Positions 1-9,307 of a DNA stretch of 64,000 bases are shown piece after piece. Both the position numbers and the translations under genes were made by a program. A model generated the notes under the pieces. It saw only the letters and a list, made by a program, of their open reading frames with translations. It was not told where the DNA came from and did no database searches. This DNA comes from Wolbachia endosymbiont (group B) of Parapoynx stratiotata. Its GTDB lineage: Bacteria > Pseudomonadota > Alphaproteobacteria > Rickettsiales > Anaplasmataceae. The DNA lies in contig NZ_OX366335.1 in NCBI RefSeq assembly GCF_947250635.1, positions 806,001 to 870,000 on the forward strand, given 5' to 3'. Every line of letters begins with the position of its first letter. The first letter of the stretch is position 1.

Positions 1-45
1 AGCTGCTATAAAGGATGACTTTTTGGATAATACGCAAAATATTTT

Positions 46-383
46 GGGAGTGTTAAATAAACTGTGTCAAATCGCATTTTTAGTTCAACTCGATTTTTAA
101 CCTACCAGGAAAAAAGATATCAAGTTGAGAGATAGTTAAAGCCCAATCATGTATAGGCATAGTCCATTTTTCTCTTACCTTTTTTATAGCACAATATACC
201 TGTTTATACAAGGCATTTGTGCTAGTAAATGAGCCCTTGGTTTTAGTAAATTTTCTGATCTGTCTATGTAGTCCCTCAATAGGATTTGTGGTATAAATTA
301 ATTTTCTTACAGGGCCAGAATATTTTAAATAACTAGACAAATTTTCCCAATTATTCTCCCAAAACTAAAGTATATTTTTCTCC
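46..383 (-). mobile_element. IS256-B, 3' terminal fragment
   Basis: This is the 3' end of a decayed IS256-family element, read on the minus strand. It begins at the terminal repeat GGGAGTGTTAAATAAACTG (position 46) and carries the last 86 codons of a transposase (340 to 80), including the family segment TTNPIEGLHRQIRK with the third acidic residue of the DDE site. It stops near 383, where an IS110-type element is inserted. Apart from a few base changes it matches 54153-54485 on the other strand. The 45 bases outside the repeat (1-45) hold no gene I can recognise and differ from the flank of the other copy. Confidence 0.85.
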
Positions 384-1289
384 TATGATTATTGTCCAGT
401 AGAAATTTCAAATTTTGTAAAATCTTTAAAAACACAGTTATTTTTAAGAGTGTAGAAAATAGTTATAAGAAATTTTCTAGCAGTAGCAGTTATAGCCTTA
501 GCAGAACCACGCTTCTTTTTTATATGTTCATAAAAGCTTTTCAAGTAAGGACTGTAACGTACAGCAATCCAAGTACATTGAACTAAAGAAGTACGCGCTA
601 TTTTTGACCCTCGTTTGGTAATTCTTCCAATTGTACATTGCTGATTAGATTGAGAAACTCTTGGTACAACTCCAAAATATGCAGTAAGTTTCTCAGGTCT
701 ACGGAAATCATTAATGTCTCCGATTGTTACAATAAAAACAGCTGCAGAAATTGGACCTATTCCCTTTATGCTGATAAGATTGCTGAACCCAGGAAGTTGT
801 TTAGCGAAAGCTATAATTTCCTTTTCAAGCTTTTTAAGGCTTTCTCGGATAGCTTCTAAATGATAGCTAATCACTTCAATTTCAACTTTTTCTAAAGGAT
901 CCCAATTATGCTTTTGAGTAGCACGTTCAAATCCTACTTTAGTTGTAAGTACTTCTTTTTTAATTTTTATTCCATGGTAATTAAAAAGACCATGAACTTT
1001 ATTGATTAAAGATACCCGTGACTTTACTAACTGATCTCTCATTTGAAGAAGAGAAGCTAACTGCTGGCATTGTTTGTTTTTGCACCTTGCCTCAGGCAAC
1101 ATATCTTTGCTGAGAAAGAAAGCAATAGCTCGTGCATCATGCTTATCTGTTTTGTTCACAGAGCGACGAACAACTTCAAACTGCCCAGGAGCAATTATTA
1201 CTATGCGTTTAACGTAAGGTGAAACTGCATCATAAAAGAAACAGCTGTTACCTGTTGCCTCTATGGCTACTTCATCTGTTTCTTGAAGC
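384..1289 (-). pseudogene. IS110-2 transposase, 3' portion
   Basis: This is the 3' two-thirds of an IS110-family DEDD transposase. The open stretch from 1289 to 389 is 901 nt, the same length as the matching piece at 53242-54142. It contains IEATGN (second acidic residue), KTDKHDARAIA (DxxD), a helix-hairpin-helix-like SIKGIGPISAAV and the C-terminal transposase segment around YFGVVPRVSQSN. The N-terminal 40 residues with the first catalytic Asp are absent, because the reading frame is cut at 1290 by the end of IS110-1. It differs from the 53 kb copy at a few residues (for example RGSAK against RDSAK, NNCVF against NNWVF). It is non-functional here. Confidence 0.88.
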
Positions 1290-1400
1290 AGTTGTGTTAA
1301 AAGTCAATAGAAAAATACTAAAAATAAATTTTTACTTAGTGGACTATAAAGCCAAAGATGCTTTTAACACATTTTACGTAATTTAAGTTGTAGTATTTGA
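1290..1400 (-). mobile_element. IS110-1, right-end fragment
   Basis: These 111 bases are the right end of IS110-1, starting with the core AG (CT on the element strand) at 1290-1291. They match 13488-13598 and, inverted, 53131-53241. The element is cut at 1401 by an IS256-A copy. In an intact IS110-1 the sequence after GTATTTGA runs on into the tnp terminator hairpin; here it is replaced. Confidence 0.85.
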
Positions 1401-2737
1401 GGGAACGTTCAAAAAAGTGTGTCAAACCGAAAAAAAAGTAATAAATTGATATAAAAAATGGAGGTTTGATATGGGTCAAGCAAATAGAACTACTGGTTTG
1501 GTAGATTATAAAGAATTAGAAACAAATATCCTGTCATCTATACGAGAAGGAAGACCATTGACAGGAAGAGATGGAGCATTAACACCGTTTATAAAAAGGT
1601 TGCTAGAGGCAAGTCTGGAAGGTGAAATAGAAAGCCACATGTCAGCTAAAAGTGAAGAAAATAACCGAAGAAATGGAAGGAATGCAAAAACTTTACGTAC
1701 AAGTTCAGGCTCATTTGAACTATTAACACCAAGAGACAGAGAAGGAAGCTTTGAACCGCAAATAGTCAAAAAAAGGCAAACAAGCCTACATCCAGAACTT
1801 GAAGCAAAGGTCTTAAGCACATATGCCAGTGGCATGGGATACAGAGATATAGCTTCACATGTTGAGGAAATATATGACCACAAAATATCAGCAGCAGAGA
1901 TATCCAGTATTACTGATAAACTGCTACCAGTAATCAATGAATGGCGCAGCCGCCCACTGCAATCAGTGTATCCAATAGTGTTTATGGATGGCATGTTCTT
2001 TAAGGTCAAGGAGGACGGACATTGTATAAGTAAATGCATGTATAATATATTGGGCATAAATCAAAATGGCAGAAAAGAAGTATTAGGTTTTTATTTGGCT
2101 GAAAGTGAAGGAGCTAACTTCTGGTTGGGAGTTCTAAATGACCTAAAAGAGCGAGGAGTAGAAGATATTCTAATTGCCTGCATTGATGGGCTAAAAAGCT
2201 TTCCTGCGGCTATAAATAGTGTGTTTCCTAAGGCAGAAGTACAGCTATGTATAGTGCATCAGATAAGGAATTCACTGAAATATGTATCTAGCAAAGATGT
2301 AAAAGTTTTCATGAATGATTTGAAAAAAATATATCGTGCTTCAAGTAAAGAGATCGCTGAGAATTATCTGCTTGAGCTGGAAGAAAAATGGGGAGAGAAG
2401 TATCCTTTAGTTATAAAATCCTGGCAGAACAATTGGGAAAACTTATCCAGTTATTTTAAGTATTCTGGGCAAGTTAGGAAGCTGATTTACACCACCAATC
2501 CAATTGAGGGGTTGCATAGACAAATCAGGAAATTTACTAAAACTAAGGGTTCATTTACTAGTACAAATGCCTTGTACAAACAGGTATATTGTGCTATAAA
2601 AAAGGTAGAGCAAAAGTGGATTATGGCTCTCCCTAATTGGGCTTTAACTATGTCTCAACTTGATATTTTCTTTCCAGATAGATTGAAAATTGAGTTGAAC
2701 TAAAAATGCGGCTTGACACACTTTTTTGAACGTTCCC
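1401..2737 (+). mobile_element. IS256-A copy 1 (complete, 1337 bp)
   Basis: A complete IS256-family element bounded by GGGAACGTTC and GAACGTTCCC. The terminal inverted repeats are at least 24 bp and include GTGTGTCAA. It has the same length as the copies at 5352-6688 and 34616-35952. Its left flank is IS110-1 sequence ending GTATTTGA. Its right flank starts CTCTCCCT inside another IS256-A remnant. The two flanks do not match, so this copy is a recombinant junction and not a simple insertion. Confidence 0.95.
1471..2703 (+). CDS. IS256 family transposase (IS256-A)
   Basis: Mutator-type DDE transposase of 410 residues, full length for the family. The three acidic catalytic positions can be placed at VFMDGMFFK (about residue 174), IACIDGLKSFP (about 238) and TTNPIEGLHRQ (about 349). 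A zinc-binding-like CIVH follows the second Asp. GGAGG sits 8 bases before the ATG. The protein is identical in the copies at 5386-6618 and 34650-35882, which suggests recent activity. It cuts and pastes the element by binding the GGGAACGTTC ends and makes 8-bp duplications in this window. Confidence 0.95.
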   Translation: MGQANRTTGLVDYKELETNILSSIREGRPLTGRDGALTPFIKRLLEASLEGEIESHMSAKSEENNRRNGRNAKTLRTSSGSFELLTPRDREGSFEPQIVKKRQTSLHPELEAKVLSTYASGMGYRDIASHVEEIYDHKISAAEISSITDKLLPVINEWRSRPLQSVYPIVFMDGMFFKVKEDGHCISKCMYNILGINQNGRKEVLGFYLAESEGANFWLGVLNDLKERGVEDILIACIDGLKSFPAAINSVFPKAEVQLCIVHQIRNSLKYVSSKDVKVFMNDLKKIYRASSKEIAENYLLELEEKWGEKYPLVIKSWQNNWENLSSYFKYSGQVRKLIYTTNPIEGLHRQIRKFTKTKGSFTSTNALYKQVYCAIKKVEQKWIMALPNWALTMSQLDIFFPDRLKIELN

Positions 2738-2848
2738 CTCTCCCTAATTGGGCTTTAACTATGTCTCAACTTGATATTTTCTTTCCAGATAGATTGAAAA
2801 TTGAGTTGAACTAAAAATGCGGCTTGACACACTTTTTTGAACGTTCCC
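2738..2848 (+). mobile_element. IS256-A 3' end remnant (111 bp)
   Basis: This is an exact repeat of the last 111 bases of IS256-A (compare 2627-2737), beginning at CTCTCCCT. It is the right arm of an older IS256-A copy into which copy 1 inserted. The left arm of the older copy is missing. Its outer end abuts the ankyrin gene at 2849. Confidence 0.9.
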
Positions 2849-4401
2849 TCCATTTCAGCTGGACACGCTTTAGTGTTAGTTCCTAACTGCATACATTTAA
2901 TGGGGTCAGTTATAAGTACTACTCCTTTTTCATTAAGTTTAGCGTTATACTGTAATTGTTCAATTTGATTAGCTTGATCTCTTATCATAAATTCAAAGCT
3001 GATAGATAGATGTAATTCTATTTCTCTCAACATATGTGATGCTATGTGTTGCACCATATGTGAATCTGTGTGTTGCACTGTCATTAATGCTTTGTTTCTG
3101 AGTATACTTAATTCTAAGTTAAGCCGCGTAAGTATATCTAGTGCTCTTTTTTCTGCTTCTATTAGAAGATTACTTATACCTTGACGTTCAGCTAAATCTT
3201 TTACAGTTTCACCGCAGTGATCAGGCAATGAAGTTTTTGCGCAATAAAATAGTAAGGTCATTACTACTATCCAGTGTCTACGTTCGATAGCATAACTTAA
3301 AGGACATTCGCCTGAGTTATTCTGTGCATTAACATTTGCTCCATATGAAATTAAGGTCATTACTACTTTCGGATGGTTATACTTGGCAGCTTTATGTAAA
3401 GCAGTTGATCCTAAATCGTCACTTGCATTAACATTTACTCCAGCTTCTAATAAAGCACATACCATTAGTATATTACCATTTCTGGAAGCATAACGTAAAA
3501 GATCAGTTTCCACCAATTTTATCACATCCTTACATATTTCAAGTTGTATCATAGTATTTACTGCTTTTAGAAAATTATATGGATGAATAGAAAATAATAT
3601 TTTCTGTGGATCATTCGTCTCAATATTTGCTCCATTGGCTATTAGACAATTCATTACTTCTATATTGCCTCTTGCAGCAGCACAATTAAAAGGAGTCCAT
3701 CCCCATGCATCCTTATAGTTAACCTCTGCTCCATAGTTTATTAAGAGCTCTACTGCTTCCACATTATCATTCGTAGCAGCAATATGTAAGGGAGATCGCC
3801 CAATTAACATATCCTCTATATCAACACTTGCTCTATATCGTAATATGGCCTGTAATAGGCTCCCTAATATTGATGTATTATTCCTTGCAGCAGCCCAATA
3901 TAAAGGAGTCCATCCAAATACATCCACTGTCTCAATATTTTCGTCAATATTCTTATCATTTTGTATTATACAATCCACCATTGCTTCATCAACATTTGCA
4001 ACAGCAATATGTAAAGGAGTAAGTTTAAGCGCCCCATTCTTCTTAACATCTGCTCCACTATTCATTAAGAACTTTACTACTTCTTTATGGCTATTCCTGG
4101 CAGCCTCATATAAAGCAGTCAATCTCGCTAGATCCTCTGCATTAACATCTGCATTATTTTTTACTAAGATTTTTGTTATTTCTATATCTCCATTTACAGC
4201 TGGCTGATATAAAGTAGTCCGTTGAGATGAATCCAACTGATTAACATTTGCCCCTTCTTCTATTAGCTTGCGTGCTACTTCTGTGTTCCTATTTTCAACA
4301 GCCCAATGTAAAGCAGTCCATTCGGAAAACGGACTTGGTGCATTAATATCGATTCCTTTTACTTTAAGCATAGAATTGATTAAATTGTTCAGCTTAAAAT
4401 C
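2849..4401 (-). pseudogene. Ankyrin-repeat protein, middle and C-terminal part (split gene)
   Basis: This is the larger piece of an ankyrin-repeat gene whose N-terminal piece lies at 7084-7673. About ten to twelve ankyrin repeats can be seen (TALHWAVE, TPLHIAV, TPLYWAA, SPLHIAA, TPFNCAA, TALHKAA), followed by a helical C-terminal tail. Removing the IS256-A insertion and one 8-bp duplication joins LAIDF to KLNNLINSM in frame. The 3' end is cut at 2849 by an IS256-A remnant, so the natural C-terminus is lost after PAEME. The apparent start (MNVPDF) and end (GTFKKVCQ) of the open frame are insertion-sequence bases. Wolbachia ankyrin proteins are often considered host-directed effectors. This one is probably inactive. 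Confidence 0.88.
4394..4401. repeat. Target duplication of the outer IS256-A (mate at 7084-7091)
   Basis: TTAAAATC is present on both sides of the outer IS256-A (4394-4401 and 7084-7091). It marks a simple insertion into the ankyrin gene and fixes the 8-bp duplication length. Confidence 0.93.
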
Positions 4402-5343
4402 GGGAACGTTCAAAAAAGTGTGTCAAGCCGCATTTTTAGTTCAACTCAATTTTCAATCTATCTGGAAAGAAAATATCAAGTTGAGACATAGTTAAAGCCC
4501 AATTAGGGAGAGCCATAATCCACTTTTGCTCTACCTTTTTTATAGCACAATATACCTGTTTGTACAAGGCATTTGTACTAGTAAATGAACCCTTAGTTTT
4601 AGTAAATTTCCTGATTTGTCTATGCAACCCCTCAATTGGATTGGTGGTGTAAATCAGCTTCCTAACTTGCCCAGAATACTTAAAATAACTGGATAAGTTT
4701 TCCCAATTGTTCTGCCAGGATTTTATAACTAAAGGATACTTCTCTCCCCATTTTTCTTCCAGCTCAAGCAGATAATTCTCAGCGATCTCTTTACTTGAAG
4801 CACGATATATTTTTTTCAAATCATTCATGAAAACTTTTACATCTTTGCTAGATACATATTTCAGTGAATTCCTTATCTGATGCACTATACATAGCTGTAC
4901 TTCTGCCTTAGGAAACACACTATTTATAGCCGCAGGAAAGCTTTTTAGCCCATCAATGCAGGCAATTAGAATATCTTCTACTCCTCGCTCTTTTAGGTCA
5001 TTTAGAACTCCCAACCAGAAGTTAGCTCCTTCACTTTCAGCCAAATAAAAACCTAATACTTCTTTTCTGCCATTTTGATTTATGCCCAATATATTATACA
5101 TGCATTTACTTATACAATGTCCGTCCTCCTTGACCTTAAAGAACATGCCATCCATAAACACTATTGGATACACTGATTGCAGTGGGCGGCTGCGCCATTC
5201 ATTGATTACTGGTAGCAGTTTATCAGTAATACTGGATATCTCTGCTGCTGATATTTTGTGGTCATATATTTCCTCAACATGTGAAGCTATATCTCTGTAT
5301 CCCATGCCACTGGCATATGTGCTTAAGACCTTTGCTTCAAGTT

Positions 5344-5351
5344 CTGGATGT
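5344..5351. repeat. Target duplication of the inner IS256-A (mate at 6689-6696)
   Basis: CTGGATGT occurs at 5344-5351 and 6689-6696, directly against the terminal repeats of copy 3. It shows that copy 3 transposed into copy 2 itself. Confidence 0.93.
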
Positions 5352-6688
5352 GGGAACGTTCAAAAAAGTGTGTCAAGCCGCATTTTTAGTTCAACTCAAT
5401 TTTCAATCTATCTGGAAAGAAAATATCAAGTTGAGACATAGTTAAAGCCCAATTAGGGAGAGCCATAATCCACTTTTGCTCTACCTTTTTTATAGCACAA
5501 TATACCTGTTTGTACAAGGCATTTGTACTAGTAAATGAACCCTTAGTTTTAGTAAATTTCCTGATTTGTCTATGCAACCCCTCAATTGGATTGGTGGTGT
5601 AAATCAGCTTCCTAACTTGCCCAGAATACTTAAAATAACTGGATAAGTTTTCCCAATTGTTCTGCCAGGATTTTATAACTAAAGGATACTTCTCTCCCCA
5701 TTTTTCTTCCAGCTCAAGCAGATAATTCTCAGCGATCTCTTTACTTGAAGCACGATATATTTTTTTCAAATCATTCATGAAAACTTTTACATCTTTGCTA
5801 GATACATATTTCAGTGAATTCCTTATCTGATGCACTATACATAGCTGTACTTCTGCCTTAGGAAACACACTATTTATAGCCGCAGGAAAGCTTTTTAGCC
5901 CATCAATGCAGGCAATTAGAATATCTTCTACTCCTCGCTCTTTTAGGTCATTTAGAACTCCCAACCAGAAGTTAGCTCCTTCACTTTCAGCCAAATAAAA
6001 ACCTAATACTTCTTTTCTGCCATTTTGATTTATGCCCAATATATTATACATGCATTTACTTATACAATGTCCGTCCTCCTTGACCTTAAAGAACATGCCA
6101 TCCATAAACACTATTGGATACACTGATTGCAGTGGGCGGCTGCGCCATTCATTGATTACTGGTAGCAGTTTATCAGTAATACTGGATATCTCTGCTGCTG
6201 ATATTTTGTGGTCATATATTTCCTCAACATGTGAAGCTATATCTCTGTATCCCATGCCACTGGCATATGTGCTTAAGACCTTTGCTTCAAGTTCTGGATG
6301 TAGGCTTGTTTGCCTTTTTTTGACTATTTGCGGTTCAAAGCTTCCTTCTCTGTCTCTTGGTGTTAATAGTTCAAATGAGCCTGAACTTGTACGTAAAGTT
6401 TTTGCATTCCTTCCATTTCTTCGGTTATTTTCTTCACTTTTAGCTGACATGTGGCTTTCTATTTCACCTTCCAGACTTGCCTCTAGCAACCTTTTTATAA
6501 ACGGTGTTAATGCTCCATCTCTTCCTGTCAATGGTCTTCCTTCTCGTATAGATGACAGGATATTTGTTTCTAATTCTTTATAATCTACCAAACCAGTAGT
6601 TCTATTTGCTTGACCCATATCAAACCTCCATTTTTTATATCAATTTATTACTTTTTTTTCGGTTTGACACACTTTTTTGAACGTTCCC
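5352..6688 (-). mobile_element. IS256-A copy 3 (complete, nested in copy 2)
   Basis: A complete 1337-bp IS256-A in the same orientation as the copy it interrupts. The ends are GGGAACGTTC and GAACGTTCCC, with a perfect 8-bp target duplication. It carries an intact transposase gene. Confidence 0.95.
5386..6618 (-). CDS. IS256 family transposase (IS256-A)
   Basis: Intact 410-residue mutator-type DDE transposase, identical in protein sequence to the one at 1471-2703. It has the same catalytic segments (VFMDGMFFK, CIDGLKSFP, NPIEGLHRQ) and the same GGAGG ribosome site. It lies inside the complete inner IS256-A copy. Confidence 0.95.
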   Translation of the reverse strand: MGQANRTTGLVDYKELETNILSSIREGRPLTGRDGALTPFIKRLLEASLEGEIESHMSAKSEENNRRNGRNAKTLRTSSGSFELLTPRDREGSFEPQIVKKRQTSLHPELEAKVLSTYASGMGYRDIASHVEEIYDHKISAAEISSITDKLLPVINEWRSRPLQSVYPIVFMDGMFFKVKEDGHCISKCMYNILGINQNGRKEVLGFYLAESEGANFWLGVLNDLKERGVEDILIACIDGLKSFPAAINSVFPKAEVQLCIVHQIRNSLKYVSSKDVKVFMNDLKKIYRASSKEIAENYLLELEEKWGEKYPLVIKSWQNNWENLSSYFKYSGQVRKLIYTTNPIEGLHRQIRKFTKTKGSFTSTNALYKQVYCAIKKVEQKWIMALPNWALTMSQLDIFFPDRLKIELN

Positions 6689-7083
6689 CTGGATGTAGGC
6701 TTGTTTGCCTTTTTTTGACTATTTGCGGTTCAAAGCTTCCTTCTCTGTCTCTTGGTGTTAATAGTTCAAATGAGCCTGAACTTGTACGTAAAGTTTTTGC
6801 ATTCCTTCCATTTCTTCGGTTATTTTCTTCACTTTTAGCTGACATGTGGCTTTCTATTTCACCTTCCAGACTTGCCTCTAGCAACCTTTTTATAAACGGT
6901 GTTAATGCTCCATCTCTTCCTGTCAATGGTCTTCCTTCTCGTATAGATGACAGGATATTTGTTTCTAATTCTTTATAATCTACCAAACCAGTAGTTCTAT
7001 TTGCTTGACCCATATCAAACCTCCATTTTTTATATCAATTTATTACTTTTTTTTCGGTTTGACACACTTTTTTGAACGTTCCC

Positions 7084-7673
7084 TTAAAATCAATAGCTAA
7101 ATATAATAACGTGTATGAAAAGCGTTCATGCAAACAATCTATTTCAAACCAATAATTTATATTAAACTCATTTTCTTCCCACTCTTTATACACATTTCCA
7201 CTTTCTTTCTTTAGTCTATTTAGTGTTTCTAGTATCTTTTGTGTATCTAGCATCACTGGTACCTTTTCTGAGATCTTTCGTGCATTTAGCACATCCTCTA
7301 GCGCCACTGCTTTTGGTTCTTCTGATGTCTCTTGTACACCTAACTTTTTTAGCATTCTTTTTACCATCTGTTGCGCATTTGATACCCTTGACTCCTTTAG
7401 TATCTTTTTTGCTTCTTCTTTTGTCTGCGGTACATTTACCACCTTTAGTCTCTTTTTTGATGGCTCTTGTGTCTCTTTTACTCTTGGAATCTTGCTTGAT
7501 ACTTCTAATCCATGCGATATCTCTTCTAACATTCTTGATGTTTCTGCTTGCCCTAGTATCTTTACTTCCTTTAATAGCTCTTTTATTCTTTCAATTACAT
7601 TGTCTTTACTTAAATTTACCTCTTGATCAATTACACCTAATATTATGTTCCACTGTTCATATGTCATTACCAT
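7084..7673 (-). pseudogene. Ankyrin-repeat protein, N-terminal part (split gene)
   Basis: This is the 5' piece of the ankyrin gene continued at 4393-2849. It encodes about 196 residues of charged, helical sequence (MVMTYEQWN, IERIKELLKEV, KILETLNRLKKE) and ends LYLAIDF, where the IS256-A duplication begins. This segment has no ankyrin repeats; they start just after the junction. The start is GTG-type MVMTYE at 7673 or the ATG two codons later. Its intact upstream region suggests the truncated product could still be made. Confidence 0.82.
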
Positions 7674-7846
7674 AGCTTTACCTCATACTACAGAGTATTT
7701 TTTGATGCTATATATTATGGTAGAATAGTCAACGCATTTTCCATAGCGTAACTTGAGAGTCTAAAAGGACTGTTATTAACTTACAGAAAACCAAGCTTGC
7801 CTGAAACCACTTAATTGATTATAATCATAAGTTTTAAGGCAGTAAA

Positions 7847-9133
7847 ATGACAGCTTTTTTTCCTTTGGTTATTTTTTTAATCTTATACCTTGGAAGTGGT
7901 GTCTATTTTTCCTTTATTGGAATTGATAATCCGCTTCGCCAAGTTTCACCGGTAATTTGCCTACTACCGGCGCTATTTTTTGCTGTTGCATGCAGTGCAG
8001 GTAAAATTCAACGTAACATCGATACTGTCATCGAGGGTATGGGCGATAAAAACACCCTTACTATGTGTTTAACTTTTCTATTTTCTGGAGCATTTTCTGT
8101 GGTGACTCAATCAATTGGTAGTGCAGATACTGTTGCTGATTTAATTCTCAATTTCCTTCCAGCAAGATTACTACTGCCTGGAGTATTTTTGGCTTCCGCT
8201 TTTATATCAACTGCAATTGGTACGTCTATGGGAGTTGTTGTATTAATGGTACCAATAGCTGTTAACTTAGCAAAAAGTGGGGCTTTTGGTCTTGAAATAG
8301 GAACTGCAACTGTAGTTGGAGGTGCCGTATTTGGTGATAATCTTTCAATGATATCTGACACTACTATTGCATCTGTTTCTTCACAGGGGGCCACGATAAA
8401 GGATAAACTTAAAGTGAATTCTAAAGTAGCATTTGTTGCCAGCATTATAACGCTTGTCTATCTGGCAATTATGGCAGATAGTACAAAAATTATTCCTACA
8501 TCAAATTTAGATTATTTATCAGTAATAAAGATTATTCCTTATATTTCTTTAATAATCATGGGGTTATTTGAAGTTACTACTTTAGTAACAATAACTATAA
8601 ATATAATTGTTGCTAGTGTATTAGGGATGACTTTTTTTGACTATACTATCATTCAACTCTCTCATGACATATATGACGGTTTCAAAAAAGTAAACGAGAT
8701 AGTGATATTTGCTCTATTTATTGGCGGATTGAGTCATATAATGTACAAGCAGGGTCAAAAGGCATTACACAAACTTATCGATGAAAGCAATATCACAAAA
8801 ACTAAAGCTGAATTTGTAATAGCGGGCATAGCATCTATGTTTACTGTTTTAGTTGCTAATAATACCATTGCTATTTTATTAAGTGGCGATATTGCAAAAA
8901 GGCTCGCGCAAAAGCATAATATTCCGTCATACCGTAGTGCATACTTGTTAGACATTTTTGCTTGCGTTACAAAAGGCATTTTGCCTTATGGTTCCCAGCT
9001 GCTGCTAGCAGGTAGCATTGCTTCTGTCTCACCTATTTCTTTGTTAACACAAGTGTATTACTGCTTTATTTTAGCAGCAGTTACAGTAGGTGAAATAATC
9101 ATCAATGGCAGACGTTGCGCGGCTACAACTTAA
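7847..9133 (+). CDS. NhaC-type Na+/H+ antiporter
   Basis: A 428-residue polytopic inner-membrane protein with about eleven hydrophobic segments. The segment GGAVFGDNLSMISDTT (about residue 160) is the signature of the NhaC antiporter family, and the conserved Asp residues in it are thought to take part in cation exchange. A second conserved part is KGILPYGSQLL near the C-terminus. The expected role is export of Na+ in exchange for H+, or a related substrate antiport. It is transcribed away from the split ankyrin gene and convergent with prfB. The substrate is inferred from family only. Confidence 0.82.
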   Translation: MTAFFPLVIFLILYLGSGVYFSFIGIDNPLRQVSPVICLLPALFFAVACSAGKIQRNIDTVIEGMGDKNTLTMCLTFLFSGAFSVVTQSIGSADTVADLILNFLPARLLLPGVFLASAFISTAIGTSMGVVVLMVPIAVNLAKSGAFGLEIGTATVVGGAVFGDNLSMISDTTIASVSSQGATIKDKLKVNSKVAFVASIITLVYLAIMADSTKIIPTSNLDYLSVIKIIPYISLIIMGLFEVTTLVTITINIIVASVLGMTFFDYTIIQLSHDIYDGFKKVNEIVIFALFIGGLSHIMYKQGQKALHKLIDESNITKTKAEFVIAGIASMFTVLVANNTIAILLSGDIAKRLAQKHNIPSYRSAYLLDIFACVTKGILPYGSQLLLAGSIASVSPISLLTQVYYCFILAAVTVGEIIINGRRCAATT

Positions 9134-9307
9134 TGTACGAAGATTTCTCTTCATATTACATTTTTGTGCCCATAAGAAACGAGTTGCCATTTTCATCAGC
9201 TACTTGGATAATAGATATATTCACAAAATTGTTCCATTTTTCTCAATAGGTTTTGGTTTTCTTTTCCCCTTATTAGCAGAGCATAAAACTTAGCTTTTTA
9301 ATAAATC

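Larger units (their letters stand above)
4402..7083 (-). mobile_element. IS256-A copy 2 (outer copy, split by copy 3)
   Basis: This is an IS256-A element on the minus strand, present as two arms, 4402-5351 and 6697-7083. Together they give the full element once the inner copy (5352-6688) and one duplication are removed. Its transposase frame is broken: the 3' piece encodes residues from about 122 onward, and the 5' piece the first 107 or so. It inserted first, into the ankyrin gene, as shown by the TTAAAATC pair. Confidence 0.93.

Noticed and set aside
1506..2057. 183-residue frames antisense to each IS256-A transposase
   Set aside because: Shadow frames. They repeat with every copy and have no family resemblance or ribosome site.
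2755..2848. Tail GTFKKVCQAAFLVQLN on several frames (ankyrin, 34041 frame, 7035 frame variant)
   Set aside because: It is read-through into the IS256-A end. The native sequence stops at the junction.
4402..4413. Start MNVP of the ankyrin open frame at 4413, and the same start at 33982 and in the antisense frame at 34627
   Set aside because: The TTG and the bases encoding MNVP are the IS256-A terminal repeat, not native gene starts.
9105..9293. 62-residue frame after the NhaC gene
   Set aside because: It begins inside the NhaC gene in another frame and has no support; treated as chance.
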